A stretch of 48,087 nucleotides of DNA, taken from positions 1-48,087 of the forward strand of contig CALESJ010000056.1 in NCBI GenBank assembly GCA_937907025.1, read 5' to 3'. Below the pieces are notes generated by a model. It worked only from the letters and a program-made list of their open reading frames with translations. It searched no databases and was not told the DNA's origin. Both the position numbers and the translations under genes were made by a program. Source of the stretch: an uncultured Faecalibacterium sp. (lineage in GTDB: Bacteria > Bacillota > Clostridia > Oscillospirales > Ruminococcaceae). Shown piece by piece: positions 1 to 8,265 of this stretch. How positions within the stretch are numbered: the first letter of the stretch is position 1; every line of letters begins with the position of its first letter.

Positions 1-92
1 GAGTTTGCCCCGTTTCCCGTTCACGGGCAACACCAGCAAGTCAACAACCCCTCAGCCGCCTACCGGCGCCAGCTCCCCTTACACAGGGGGGC
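1..92 (+). repeat. Family A repeat, partial copy cut by the window edge
   Basis: Right part of the intergenic palindromic repeat called family A here. It keeps the central CCCGTTCACGGG hairpin (about 16-27), the CAACCCCTCAG block and the terminal hairpin arms CTCCCC and GGGG. The left end lies outside the window. For all copies, plus means the end reading GCCTCCCC...GGGGAGGT comes first. Confidence 0.85.
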
Positions 93-148
93 CTTTCTCT
101 ACCCCCGATTATTGGGGAGCTGCCGGGCCAGCCGCACTCGTCCCCAAA

Positions 149-288
149 GCCTCCCCTGTGTAAGGGGAGGTGGGGCGCAGCCCCGGAGGGGTTGGCGAGT
201 TTGCCCCGTTTCCCGTTCACGGGCAACACCAGCAAGTCAACAACCCCTCAGTCGCCTTCGGCGCCAGCTCCCCTTACACAGGGGAGGC
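149..288 (+). repeat. Family A repeat, complete copy
   Basis: Complete element of 140 bp. The outer hairpin CTCCCC-TGTGTAA-GGGGAG opens it. An inner hairpin with stem GGGGC/GCCCC follows at 172-184, then the central CCCGTTCACGGG hairpin, an inner hairpin in the GTCGCCTTCGGCGCC segment, and a closing outer hairpin. In most other copies the 172-184 stem reads GCCGC/GCGGC, so both arms have changed together. The element lies just upstream of the lipoprotein promoter. Confidence 0.9.
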
Positions 289-332
289 AATCTCTGCTTC
301 CCACTGTTTACATGTGAATTTTCCCCGGCCCC

Positions 333-361
333 TTGTACCGGCGGGCAAAATCGGGTATAAT
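333..361 (+). promoter_or_regulatory. Promoter of the lipoprotein gene
   Basis: TTGTAC (333-338) and TATAAT (356-361) are separated by 17 bp, a near-consensus vegetative promoter. The start codon at 441 is about 80 bp downstream and a CTGGAGGG ribosome site lies at 425-432. Confidence 0.8.
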
Positions 362-440
362 AAACTGAGATTTTCAAAAAACGCGGGAGCGGTGCGCCGT
401 CTGCCGCCGCCAATTGAAATTCCCCTGGAGGGTATGAGAT

Positions 441-1049
441 ATGAGCCTGAAAAAACGTCTGGGCGCGCTGGCGCTGGTCGGTGTCATGGCACTGACCCTG
501 ACCGCCTGCAGCCCCAAAGAAATGCTGTCCAATGTCATCCTGAAGACGGCCACGGTCCTGGGCTTCCGGGATGCGGATGCCGGCGATGAGGACGAAGCCC
601 CCGAGAAAAAGGCCGAGGCGGGCGGCAGCGTGACCTTCCCCGAAGGTATGGATACCACCAGCCGCTTTGTGAACGAAGTCCACGGCGACACGCTGTACAT
701 CGCTTTCAACGGCATTGCCAACCGCAGCACCGATTACTTTGTGGCCGGCGGCGACAGCGTGACCATCACCGGCTACGCCACCACCGACTCTGCCACCATC
801 AACGAGTTCAAGGCCGCTATCTGGGAGCTGTCCGACGACCGCACCCAGACCAGCTATGTGAAGGATACCACCGTGTATTTTGCCACCGGCGGCGACTGCT
901 CCACCGCCACCATCTCCGGCCTGACCCCGGGCAAGATGTACAAGGTGTATATCAGCTATGATTCCGGCAGCTACTATATCACCGGCGGCATGACCGTCAC
1001 CGGTGTGGGCAGCGAGGAAATGACCACCGTCGATAACGACGAATCCTGA
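441..1049 (+). CDS. Predicted lipoprotein of unknown function
   Basis: A 202-residue protein with a lipoprotein signal. A charged start (MSLKKR) is followed by a hydrophobic stretch and the lipobox LTAC, with Cys23 as the expected lipid-anchored residue. An acidic linker (residues about 46-60, rich in D, E and K) would hold the mature part off the membrane. Residues about 85-190 are rich in Thr, Ser and Tyr with alternating beta-type patterns (for example DSVTITGYATT and KMYKVYISYDSG), which suggests a small beta-sandwich. No enzyme motif is visible. The start has a good ribosome site and the gene has its own promoter and terminator, so it is monocistronic. I do not recognise the family. A surface-exposed binding or envelope role is only an inference. 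Confidence 0.8.
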   Translation: MSLKKRLGALALVGVMALTLTACSPKEMLSNVILKTATVLGFRDADAGDEDEAPEKKAEAGGSVTFPEGMDTTSRFVNEVHGDTLYIAFNGIANRSTDYFVAGGDSVTITGYATTDSATINEFKAAIWELSDDRTQTSYVKDTTVYFATGGDCSTATISGLTPGKMYKVYISYDSGSYYITGGMTVTGVGSEEMTTVDNDES

Positions 1050-1058
1050 TTGCGGCAA

Positions 1059-1090
1059 AGAGGCCGGCCCCCGGGCCGGCTCCTTTTTTT
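1059..1090 (+). terminator. Rho-independent terminator after the lipoprotein gene
   Basis: GC-rich stem GCCGGCCC/GGGCCGGC is followed by a run of seven T residues, ten bases after the lipoprotein stop codon. Confidence 0.85.
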
Positions 1091-1105
1091 GCCGCCCGGG
1101 GGAAA

Positions 1106-1248
1106 GGCTCCCCTGTGTAAGGGGAGCTGTCAACCGCAGGTTGACTGAGGGGTTGGAAACTTTCTGTTATTGCCCGTGAACGGGAAATAAGGCAAACTCC
1201 ACAACCCCACCGCCGTTGCGCGGCACCTCCCCTTACACAGGGGAGGCT
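1106..1248 (-). repeat. Family A repeat, complete copy
   Basis: Complete copy in the minus orientation. Its inner hairpin at 1129-1145 has a perfect 7-bp stem, GTCAACC/GGTTGAC, whereas other copies have GTCGCC/GGCGCC or GTCAG/CTGAC at this place. The copy follows the lipoprotein terminator. The 58 bp separating it from the next copy include a GACCGGGGGACTTTTCGGGGG segment resembling the inter-copy spacer seen in the arrays. Confidence 0.9.
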
Positions 1249-1314
1249 TCAGGCAAGAGCGCGGCTGACCCGGCAGCTCCCCAATGACCGGGGGACTTTT
1301 CGGGGGCTGAGAAC

Positions 1315-1428
1315 GGCTCCCCTGTGTAAGGGGAGCTGTCAGCGAAACTGACTGAGGGGTTGGTTTGCCGCGTTACACCCGGCAGCGGTACTGTGAACCG
1401 CCCCACCTCCCCCAACCACAGGGGAGCC
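1315..1428 (-). repeat. Family A repeat, shortened divergent copy
   Basis: A 114-bp version. The first outer hairpin and an inner GTCAG-cgaaa-CTGAC hairpin (1338-1352) are intact. The central CCCGT..ACGGG hairpin is lost and the second end has the alternative loop (CCAACCACAGGGGAG). It ends about 50 bp before the EamA gene. Confidence 0.8.
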
Positions 1429-1479
1429 TCTCCCCGCGCATCCAGCTTCCCCAAAAAACAAAGAGGAGGAATCCTTTCC

Positions 1480-2415
1480 ATGCACCACCCCACCCTTGAC
1501 CGCACCCAGCTGCGCAACACGCTGCTGCTGGTGCTGGGCGCCCTGATCTGGGGCGTCGCCTTTGTTGCCCAGAGCGTGGGCAGCGGCTATGTGGGCCCCT
1601 ACACCTTTCTGGCCGCCCGCAGCTGGCTGGCCTGCGCCTTCCTGCTGGGGCTGATGCTCTTCCGCCGCGGTGCCCAGCACCGCAAAGGGGTGCGCCTGCC
1701 CTTCTGGATCAAACCCAAAACCCTGGTCCTGGGCGGGGTGCTGTGCGGCACCGCCCTGTTCGCGGCCTCCGCCGCCCAGCAGATGGGCATCGGCACCACC
1801 AGCACCGCCAAGGCCGGGTTCCTCACCGCCCTGTATGTGGTCATCGTGCCGGTGCTGGGCCTGTTTGCGGGCCGCCGCCCCGGCGCCAAGCTGTGGGTCT
1901 GCGTGGCAGTCAGCGTGGCCGGGCTCTACCTGCTGTGCATGGCCGGCCGGGATACTTTGAGCCTTACCGGCGGCGAATGGCAGCTGCTGCTCTGCGCTTT
2001 GCTGTTCAGCTTCCAGATCCTGCTGGTGGACCACTTCGGTCCCCTGCTGGACGGCGTCCAGCTGAGCTTTGCGGAATTCCTCATGACCTCGGTGCTGTCC
2101 ACCATCTTCATGTTCCTCTTTGAATCCCCCGACCCCGCCCAGCTGGCCGGGGCAGCGGTGTCCATCCTGTACTGCGGCATTCTGTCCAGCGGCGTGGGCT
2201 ACACCCTGCAGATCCTGGGCCAGAAGGACCTGGACCCCACCATCGCCAGCCTGGCCATGTGCCTGGAAAGCGTGTTCAGCGCCCTGGCCGGATGGCTGGT
2301 GCTGCACCAGACCCTTACCCCCACCGAAACCGCCGGCTGCTGCCTGATGTTCGCGGCCATTGTGGGGGCACAGCTTCCCGGCCGGAAAAAGGCAAAGACC
2401 ACGGCCGAGCCCTGA
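1480..2415 (+). CDS. EamA/DMT-family permease
   Basis: A 311-residue integral membrane protein of the drug/metabolite transporter (EamA) superfamily. About ten hydrophobic segments form the usual two five-helix halves. The first helix carries LGALIWGVAFVAQ, the typical EamA start. The second half contains CGILSSGVGYTLQILGQ and the conserved ESVFSALAGWLVLHQ segment with its helix-bending Glu. Members export or import small metabolites; the substrate here cannot be read. The start at 1480 was chosen over an upstream in-frame ATG at 1360, which lies in the repeat, because AAGAGGAGG sits at 1461-1469 and the membrane domain begins right after. It probably shares a transcript with the next two genes. 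Confidence 0.9.
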   Translation: MHHPTLDRTQLRNTLLLVLGALIWGVAFVAQSVGSGYVGPYTFLAARSWLACAFLLGLMLFRRGAQHRKGVRLPFWIKPKTLVLGGVLCGTALFAASAAQQMGIGTTSTAKAGFLTALYVVIVPVLGLFAGRRPGAKLWVCVAVSVAGLYLLCMAGRDTLSLTGGEWQLLLCALLFSFQILLVDHFGPLLDGVQLSFAEFLMTSVLSTIFMFLFESPDPAQLAGAAVSILYCGILSSGVGYTLQILGQKDLDPTIASLAMCLESVFSALAGWLVLHQTLTPTETAGCCLMFAAIVGAQLPGRKKAKTTAEP

Positions 2416-2467
2416 CCCAACATCCGTACCAAAACTTCCCCCGGCGGGAAAAAGGAGGCGGCAGCCC

Positions 2468-3007
2468 GTGTGGCACCCCATCAAGCACTATAAAACCATC
2501 CACCACCACAAGATGCTGGTCATGCACTACTGCTTCAAGTGCGGGCTGTACCGGCAAGGCCTGCTCCATGACCTGAGCAAGCTGTCCCCGGTGGAATTTC
2601 TGGCCGGGGCCAAGTACTGGCAGGGCAACTGCAGCCCCAACAACGCCCAGCGCAAGGCCGAAGGATACAGCGCCGCCTGGCTCCACCACAAGGGCCGGAA
2701 CAAGCACCACCTGGAATACTGGATCGACTATTCCCCCAATGGTCCCTACGCCCTGGCGGGCATGCGCATGCCTGAGCGGTATGTGGCCGAGATGATCTGC
2801 GACCGCATCGCCGCCAGCCGCAACTATATGGGGGACAAATACACCAATGCTTCGGCCTGGGAATACTACGCCCGCAGCAAGGACCATTACGTCATGCACC
2901 CGGACAGCCGGACCCAGCTGGAAACCGCCCTGACCATCCTGAAAGACCAGGGCGAGGACGCCTGCTTCCACTATGTGCGCACAAAGCTGCTGGGCAAGAC
3001 CCGGTGA
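2468..3007 (+). CDS. DUF5662 family protein
   Basis: A 179-residue soluble protein resembling the DUF5662 family of Firmicutes, whose function is unknown. Visible features are a His-rich start (HPIKHYKTIHHHK), the HDLSK motif at residues 34-38 followed by SPVEF, a WLHHKGRNKHHLEYW segment, and MICDRIAASRNYMG with Asp and Arg spaced as in helical metal-binding proteins. The HDLSK pattern resembles an HD-type metal site, but no catalytic activity can be assigned. The GTG start at 2468 is preceded by AAGGAGG (2452-2458). An upstream ATG at 2360 in this frame overlaps the EamA gene and has no ribosome site. It lies 52 bp after the EamA stop. Confidence 0.8.
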   Translation: MWHPIKHYKTIHHHKMLVMHYCFKCGLYRQGLLHDLSKLSPVEFLAGAKYWQGNCSPNNAQRKAEGYSAAWLHHKGRNKHHLEYWIDYSPNGPYALAGMRMPERYVAEMICDRIAASRNYMGDKYTNASAWEYYARSKDHYVMHPDSRTQLETALTILKDQGEDACFHYVRTKLLGKTR

Positions 3008-3031
3008 AATACAGGAGGGGAGAGAACCGCC

Positions 3032-3517
3032 ATGTCTTTTGAGAAGGTACAGCACTATCTGGAACAATTCGGTCTGGCCGACCGGGCTATGAACCTGTCG
3101 GAATGCAGCGGCACGGTGGCCCAGGCCGCCGCTGACCTGGGCTGCGAGGAGGCCCGCATCGCCAAGACCATGGCCTTCCTCACAAAGGAGGGGGCCATTC
3201 TGGTGGTCATGGCCGGGGACGCCCGCATCAACAACAGCCTGTACAAGGCCCGGTTCGGCACCAAGGCGGTCATGATCGCCCCCGACCGGCTGGTGGAGCT
3301 GGTGGGCCATCCCATGGGCGGGGTGTGCCCCTTTGACCATGTGGCCGGTGTGCCTGTCTACCTGGACGAGAGCCTGCGCCGGTTCGACACCGTCTACCCG
3401 GCGGCGGGCACCGACCACAGCGCGGTGCGGCTGACCATCCCCGAACTGGAACGGGCGGCCCAGGAGTTCGCCGGATGGGTGGACATCGGCAAGGGCTGGC
3501 GCCCGGAGGAAAACTGA
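3032..3517 (+). CDS. YbaK/EbsC family aminoacyl-tRNA deacylase-like protein
   Basis: A 161-residue single-domain protein of the YbaK/ProX editing family. Recognisable segments are AKTMAFLTKEGAILVVMAGD, RINNSLYKARFG, the active-site loop GHPMGGVCPF and the C-terminal DTVYPAAGTDHSAVRLT. The conserved Lys (Lys46 in IAKTM) is present. Family members hydrolyse mischarged tRNAs such as Cys-tRNA(Pro) in the cytoplasm; the exact substrate varies. It is preceded by AGGAGGGG (3013-3020), 24 bp after the DUF5662 gene, so the three genes from 1480 probably form one unit ending at the terminator at 3534. Confidence 0.88.
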   Translation: MSFEKVQHYLEQFGLADRAMNLSECSGTVAQAAADLGCEEARIAKTMAFLTKEGAILVVMAGDARINNSLYKARFGTKAVMIAPDRLVELVGHPMGGVCPFDHVAGVPVYLDESLRRFDTVYPAAGTDHSAVRLTIPELERAAQEFAGWVDIGKGWRPEEN

Positions 3518-3533
3518 AAAACCGACACAGCCA

Positions 3534-3563
3534 GGACGGGAGGGTTCCCGTCCTTTTGTTTTG
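3534..3563 (+). terminator. Rho-independent terminator after the YbaK gene
   Basis: Stem GGACGGGA/TCCCGTCC with a four-base loop, followed by TTTTGTTTT. Confidence 0.88.
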
Positions 3564-3663
3564 CCCGGCGGACCGGTTTTTTTGCGGTTTCCTCTGGCGC
3601 GGCGGCGGGATGTGTGGTACGCTGATAACAGATGAATCACCATGAAACAAGGAGGAACCTGTC

Positions 3664-5241
3664 ATGCAGCCATTCTGCCCCGCACAGTGCACCCTGGGCA
3701 TTGAGTTCGGCTCCACCCGCATCAAGGCGGTGCTGGTGGGCCCGGACCACGCCCCCCTGGCCCAGGGGGATTTTACCTGGGAAAACAAGCTGGAAAACGG
3801 CCTTTGGACCTACGATGACCCGGCCATCTGGGCCGGGCTGCAGGCCGCCTATGCCGCCCTGGCCGCCGATGTCCGCGCCCGCTACGGGGCCGAACTGACC
3901 ACCGTGGGCTGCATCGGCATCTCCGCCATGATGCACGGGTATCTGGCCTTTGATGAAGCCGGACAGCTGCTGGTGCCCTTCCGCACCTGGCGCAACACCA
4001 ACACCGGCCGCGCCGCCGACGCCCTCACCGCAGCGTTCGGGTTCAACATTCCCCAGCGGTGGAGCGTGGCCCATCTGTACCAGGCCATGCTGGACCGGGA
4101 AGAACACCTGTCCCGGCTGCGCTTCTTCACCACCCTGTCCGGGTATGTCCACTGGCGGCTCACCGGCCGCAAGGTGCTGGGGGTGGGGGATGCTTCGGGC
4201 ATGTTCCCCATCGACAGCCGCACCGGTCAGTACGACAAGGCGCTGCTGGAACAGTTCCACCGGATGGCGGCCGGGCAGGGGTATCCCGTGGACCTGACCG
4301 CCCTGCTGCCCGCGGTGCTTTCGGCCGGGGAACCTGCCGGCACCCTGACCCCGGCGGGGGCTGCGCTGCTGGACCCCACCGGCACCCTGCAGCCCGGCGT
4401 GCCCTTCTGCCCGCCGGAAGGGGACGCGGGCACCGGCATGGCCGCCACCAACAGTGTGGCACCCCGCACCGGCAACGTCAGCGCCGGCACCAGCATCTTT
4501 GCCATGGTGGTGCTGGAACGGCCTTTGAGCAAGGTGTACCCCGAGATCGACCTGGTCACCACCCCCGACGGAGCACCGGTGGCCATGGTCCACTGCAACA
4601 ACTGCACCAGCGACATCAACGCCTGGGTGGACCTGCTGGCCGAAGCCGCCGCCCTGTGCGGGGCCCGGGTGGAGAAAGGCAAGTTCTTCACCGCCCTGTT
4701 TGAGCAGTCCCTGCAGGGGGCCGCGGATGCGGGGGGCATCGTGCCGGTGAACTACTATTCCGGCGAGGGCGTCACCCACTTTGACGCCGGGTGCCCGCTG
4801 CTGCTCCGCCGCCCGGACAGCCGGTTCAACCTGGCGGATTTCATGCGGGGACAGATCTATTCCGCCATGGCCACCCTGGCCATCGGGCTGGATATCCTGC
4901 GCAAGGAACAGGTGGCGGTGGACAGCCTGACCGGCCACGGCGGCCTGTTCAAGACCCCCGGCGTGGCCCAGCGGTATCTGGCTGCGGCGGCGGGGGCCCC
5001 GGTCACGGTCATGCGCACGGCGGGGGAGGGCGGCCCTTACGGCATGGCCCTGCTGGCGGCCTATGCCCTGCACCGCGCCCCCGGGGAAACCCTGGCCCAA
5101 TACCTGGCCGACCGGGTGTTTGCGGGGACGCAGGCCTCCACCCTGTCCCCGGACCCCGCCGATGAAGCCGGGTTTGGGGCGTTCCTGGCCCGGTACCGGC
5201 AGGCCCTGGGGGCCGAGCGCGCCGCGCTGGATGTGGAATGA
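3664..5241 (+). CDS. FGGY-family carbohydrate kinase
   Basis: A 525-residue sugar kinase of the FGGY family (ASKHA fold, cytoplasmic, ATP-dependent). The N-terminal phosphate-1 motif is LGIEFGSTRIKAVLV (about residues 11-25). The first-domain loops include GCIGISAMMHGYLAFD and FRTWRNTNTGRAA. The adenosine region includes SLTGHGGLFKTPGVAQRYL and MRTAGEGGPYGMALLAAYA. Length and motifs fit ribulokinase- or xylulokinase-like members. The Asn-rich HCNNCTSDINAWVDL segment is reminiscent of the ribulokinase-type branch, but I cannot settle the sugar. No isomerase or epimerase gene lies beside it, so context does not help. AAGGAGG precedes the start at 3664. It stands alone between a terminator and the DegV promoter. 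Confidence 0.85.
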   Translation: MQPFCPAQCTLGIEFGSTRIKAVLVGPDHAPLAQGDFTWENKLENGLWTYDDPAIWAGLQAAYAALAADVRARYGAELTTVGCIGISAMMHGYLAFDEAGQLLVPFRTWRNTNTGRAADALTAAFGFNIPQRWSVAHLYQAMLDREEHLSRLRFFTTLSGYVHWRLTGRKVLGVGDASGMFPIDSRTGQYDKALLEQFHRMAAGQGYPVDLTALLPAVLSAGEPAGTLTPAGAALLDPTGTLQPGVPFCPPEGDAGTGMAATNSVAPRTGNVSAGTSIFAMVVLERPLSKVYPEIDLVTTPDGAPVAMVHCNNCTSDINAWVDLLAEAAALCGARVEKGKFFTALFEQSLQGAADAGGIVPVNYYSGEGVTHFDAGCPLLLRRPDSRFNLADFMRGQIYSAMATLAIGLDILRKEQVAVDSLTGHGGLFKTPGVAQRYLAAAAGAPVTVMRTAGEGGPYGMALLAAYALHRAPGETLAQYLADRVFAGTQASTLSPDPADEAGFGAFLARYRQALGAERAALDVE

Positions 5242-5257
5242 AGCGTTGCCCGGGCCT

Positions 5258-5286
5258 TTTCAAAGCGGGAGATTCTGTGGTATAGT
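5258..5286 (+). promoter_or_regulatory. Probable promoter of the DegV gene
   Basis: TTTCAA (5258-5263) and TATAGT (5281-5286) are spaced by 17 bp just after the FGGY kinase stop. The -10 is good and the -35 is weak. Confidence 0.5.
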
Positions 5287-5364
5287 AATCAGTGGGAAAA
5301 AGACCGTCCCACCGGGCTTGCCTGCCCGGGCGGGCCGGAACACAATAATAAGGAGCGTTCCGTG

Positions 5365-6234
5365 ATGGCAAATTATCTGATTTTTACCGAGTCCACCGGC
5401 GATCTGACCCCGGCGCTGATCGAGCAGACCGGGCTGCAGGTGCTGCCCATGTCCTTCACCCTGGACGGCAACACCTACCGCAACTATCCCGACGGACGGG
5501 AAATGCCCTTGTCCGAGTTTTATGCCAAGCTGCGCACCGGCAGCATGTCCACCACCAGCCAGGTCAGCCTGGCCGACTTTGAGGACGCGTTCACCCCGGT
5601 GCTGGAGCAGGGCACCGACATTCTGTACCTGGCCTTTTCCAGCGGCCTGTCCGGCACCTACCAGGCGTCCAACCTGGCCGCCCAGGAGCTGATGGAAAAG
5701 TTCCCGGGCCGCCGCATCCTCTGCGTGGACTCCCTGCAGGCCAGCATGGGCGAAGGGCTGTTCACCTACCTGGTGGCCAACTACGCCAAGGGCGGCGCCA
5801 CCCTGGAGGAAGCCGCTGATTATGCCCGCAAGCTGGCCCCCACCGTCTGCGCCTGGTTCACGGTGGATGACCTGATGTTCCTCAAGCGGGGCGGCCGGTG
5901 CAGCGGCGCCGCCGCCGTGGCGGGTACCCTGCTGGGCATCAAGCCGGTGCTGCATGTGGACGATGAAGGCCACCTGATCCCCATGGAAAAGGTCCGCGGC
6001 CGCCGTGCCAGCCTGGACGCCCTGGTAAAGCATTTCCAGGCCACCGCGCTGGATGTGACCGGCGGCACGGTGTTCCTGAGCCATGGCGATTGCCGCGCCG
6101 ACTGCGACTATGTGGCCGACAAGCTGCGCGCCCTGGGCGTGAAGGACCTGCACATCGGGGACATCGGCCCGGTCATCGGCGCCCACAGCGGCCCCGGCAC
6201 CGTGGCGCTGTTCTGGGTGGGCAGCAAACGGTGA
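5365..6234 (+). CDS. DegV family fatty-acid-binding protein
   Basis: A 289-residue DegV protein. These bind a fatty acid between two domains; in several Firmicutes they act as FakB, presenting fatty acids to the kinase FakA for phosphorylation. Seen here are the N-terminal ESTGDLTP segment, the TSQVSLADF loop, the LAFSSGLSGTYQAS signature, VDSLQASMGEGL, LMFLKRGGRCSG and the C-terminal GPVIGAHSGPGTVALF. The Ser/Thr ligand-head positions are intact. The ATG at 5365 follows AAGGAG by nine bases; a GTG codon directly before it is also in frame. No FakA gene is in the window. The gene has its own promoter and a strong terminator. Confidence 0.92.
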   Translation: MANYLIFTESTGDLTPALIEQTGLQVLPMSFTLDGNTYRNYPDGREMPLSEFYAKLRTGSMSTTSQVSLADFEDAFTPVLEQGTDILYLAFSSGLSGTYQASNLAAQELMEKFPGRRILCVDSLQASMGEGLFTYLVANYAKGGATLEEAADYARKLAPTVCAWFTVDDLMFLKRGGRCSGAAAVAGTLLGIKPVLHVDDEGHLIPMEKVRGRRASLDALVKHFQATALDVTGGTVFLSHGDCRADCDYVADKLRALGVKDLHIGDIGPVIGAHSGPGTVALFWVGSKR

Positions 6235-6253
6235 TGGCCTGAAGACAATACAA

Positions 6254-6301
6254 TGCCCCGGACAGGGGGGAGGATTTCTCCCTGTCCGGGGCGTTTTGTT
6301 T
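6254..6301 (+). terminator. Rho-independent terminator after the DegV gene
   Basis: Long stem GCCCCGGACAGGG/CCCTGTCCGGGGC followed by GTTTTGTTT. Confidence 0.9.
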
Positions 6302-6371
6302 GGTTGGATGCTGTCTGGTTTATACCTTCCCTGTGGTTGGGGAGAGGGGCACAGCCGGCTTTTTCCCTCAA

Positions 6372-6926
6372 GCCTCCCCTGTGTAAGGGGAGGTGCCGCA
6401 CAGCGGCGGTGGGGTTGTGAAGTTGGCCGCATTTCCCGTTTACGGGCAGCACCAGCAAGTTACCAACCCCTCAGTCGCCTGCCGGCGCCAGCTCCCCTTA
6501 CACAGGGGAGCCGCTCTCTACCATCGAAAAGGCCCCGGTTATCGAAAAGCAGCCGGATTAGCCGCGCCCTTCCCAAGAGCCTCCCCTGTGGTTGGGGAGG
6601 TGCCGCGCAGCGGTGGTGGGGGTGTGGAGTTTGCCGCATTTCCCGTTTACGGGCAGCACCAGCAAGTTACCAACCCCTCAGTCGCCTGGCGGCGCCAGCT
6701 CCCCTTACACAGGGGAGCCAATCTCTACCATCGAAAAGGCCCCGGTTATCGGGAAGCAGCCGGTTCAGCTGGCTTTTTCCCTCAAGCCTCCCCTGTGGTT
6801 GGGGAGGTGCCGCACAGCGGCGGTGGGGTTGTGGAGTTTGCCCTATTTCCCGTTTACGGGCAGCACCAGCAAGTTACCAACCCCTCAGTCGCCTGCCGGC
6901 GCCAGCTCCCCTTACACAGGGGAGCC
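6372..6926 (+). repeat. Tandem array of three family A repeats
   Basis: Three complete copies at 6372-6512, 6579-6719 and 6785-6926, all in plus orientation, with starts 207 and 206 bp apart. The spacers between copies are also similar (a segment containing AAAGGCCCCGGTTATCG), so the repeated unit is element plus spacer. Copies two and three begin with the TGTGGTT loop variant, copy one with TGTGTAA. A degenerate end (CCTTCCCTGTGGTTGGGGAG) lies upstream at about 6325-6346. The array fills the gap between DegV (plus) and dinB (minus). The same unit forms an inverted array at 9110-9870. Confidence 0.93.
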
Positions 6927-6928
6927 TT

Positions 6929-8185
6929 TTACTTTTTCTCTTTCCGTTTGTCCCGGGCTTTGGCGGCGCCCAGGGCGCCGGGGCGAGCGGTTTTGTCGTC
7001 GGGATGCAGCAGCTTGGCCCGCATCACCGCCCCGTCCCCGAACCGCGCCCGCAGGGCATCGGCGGTGCGGTCCAGCTTTTCCTGCTTTTCGCTCCTGGCG
7101 GGGTCGCTGAACATGTCCAGCTGCTCGTACCCTTGTGTGCCGGTGCGCTCCGCCGTCACCCCCACCAGCCGCACAGGGCGGGCGGGCCACATCTGGCGCA
7201 GCAGTTCCCGGGCGGTGCGGTAGAGCACATCGGTGGAGTCAGTAGGACCGTCCAGCGTGACCTGGTGGCTCTTGCGGCGGAAAGCATTGTCCACCACCTG
7301 CACCGTCACCACCCGGGCGCACCGCCCGTCCAGCCGCAGCCGCTGACCCACCGATTCACACAGCGCCAGCAGGGTGGTGTCCGCCTCGGCGGGGGAGTTC
7401 AGGTCGGCGGGCAGGGTGACGCTGTTGCCGTAGGAGTTGTCCTTGGAATGCTGCTTGGTCACCGGGTCGCTCTCCCGCCCGTTGGCATAGTTCCAGAAAG
7501 TATCCCCCCGGGCGCCGAACACCCCCACCAGAATCTCCCGGTCGGTGTTGGCCAGCTGCCCGATGGTGGTAATACCCAGCTCGCCCATGCGCCGGGCGGC
7601 GCTGGGCCCCACCCCGAACAGCGCCCCCACCGGCAGGGGCCACAGTTTGCGGGGCACGTCCTCCGGTTCCAGACGGTGAACCTTGTCCGGCTTCTCAAAA
7701 TCGGAGGCCATCTTGGCCAACAGCCGGTTGGGGGCCACCCCGATGTTCACCGTGAACCCCAGCTCCTGCTTGATGCGCCGCCGCAGCTGGTGGGCGGTTT
7801 CGATGGGCAGGCCGAACAGCCGCTCGGTGCCGGTCATCTCCACAAAGGCCTCGTCGATGCTGTACTGTTCCACCACCGGGGAATACTGGTTCAGAATGGC
7901 GATGAGTGCCCTGGAGTTCTGCACATAGAAGTCAAAATCCGGCGGCACCACGATGAGTTCCGGGCATTTGCGCCGGGCCGAAAACAGGGATTCCCCGGTA
8001 TGGATGCCGTACTTTTTGGCCGGACCGCTTTTGGCCAGCACCACCCCGTGGCGCTTTTCCTCGTCCCCGCCCACGGCGGAAGGCACGGTGCGCAGGTCCA
8101 GGGAGGAACCTTCCCGCAGGGCTTTCAGGGCCGACCAGGACAAAAATGCCGAGTTCACATCCACATGAAACCAGGTTTTTTCCAT
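6929..8185 (-). CDS. dinB: DNA polymerase IV (Y-family)
   Basis: A 418-residue Y-family translesion polymerase. The palm has FHVDVNSAFLSW with the metal-binding Asp9, and the SIDEAF motif with Asp111 and Glu112. The helix-hairpin-helix thumb (LPVGALFGVGPSAARRMGELG) and the little-finger domain follow. A sliding-clamp binding motif, QLDMF, lies at residues 355-359, followed by a basic tail of about 60 residues. The ATG at 8185 is chosen because an AAGGGGG site precedes it and the catalytic fold starts there; upstream in-frame codons overlap the divergent ECF promoter and look non-coding. No LexA-type box was recognised in the divergent region. The stop codon lies two bases from the repeat array, with no separate terminator. 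Confidence 0.95.
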   Translation of the reverse strand: MEKTWFHVDVNSAFLSWSALKALREGSSLDLRTVPSAVGGDEEKRHGVVLAKSGPAKKYGIHTGESLFSARRKCPELIVVPPDFDFYVQNSRALIAILNQYSPVVEQYSIDEAFVEMTGTERLFGLPIETAHQLRRRIKQELGFTVNIGVAPNRLLAKMASDFEKPDKVHRLEPEDVPRKLWPLPVGALFGVGPSAARRMGELGITTIGQLANTDREILVGVFGARGDTFWNYANGRESDPVTKQHSKDNSYGNSVTLPADLNSPAEADTTLLALCESVGQRLRLDGRCARVVTVQVVDNAFRRKSHQVTLDGPTDSTDVLYRTARELLRQMWPARPVRLVGVTAERTGTQGYEQLDMFSDPARSEKQEKLDRTADALRARFGDGAVMRAKLLHPDDKTARPGALGAAKARDKRKEKK

Positions 8186-8236
8186 CTTGCGGCCCCCTTT
8201 TTGCGTTTTTTTCAGTATAACACGGCAGCGGGGGCC

Positions 8237-8265
8237 TTGCAATCGAAGGCCGGGGAGCGTATACT
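8237..8265 (+). promoter_or_regulatory. Promoter of the ECF S-component gene
   Basis: TTGCAA (8237-8242) and TATACT (8260-8265) with 17-bp spacing, about 73 bp before the start codon. It is divergent from dinB. Confidence 0.75.
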
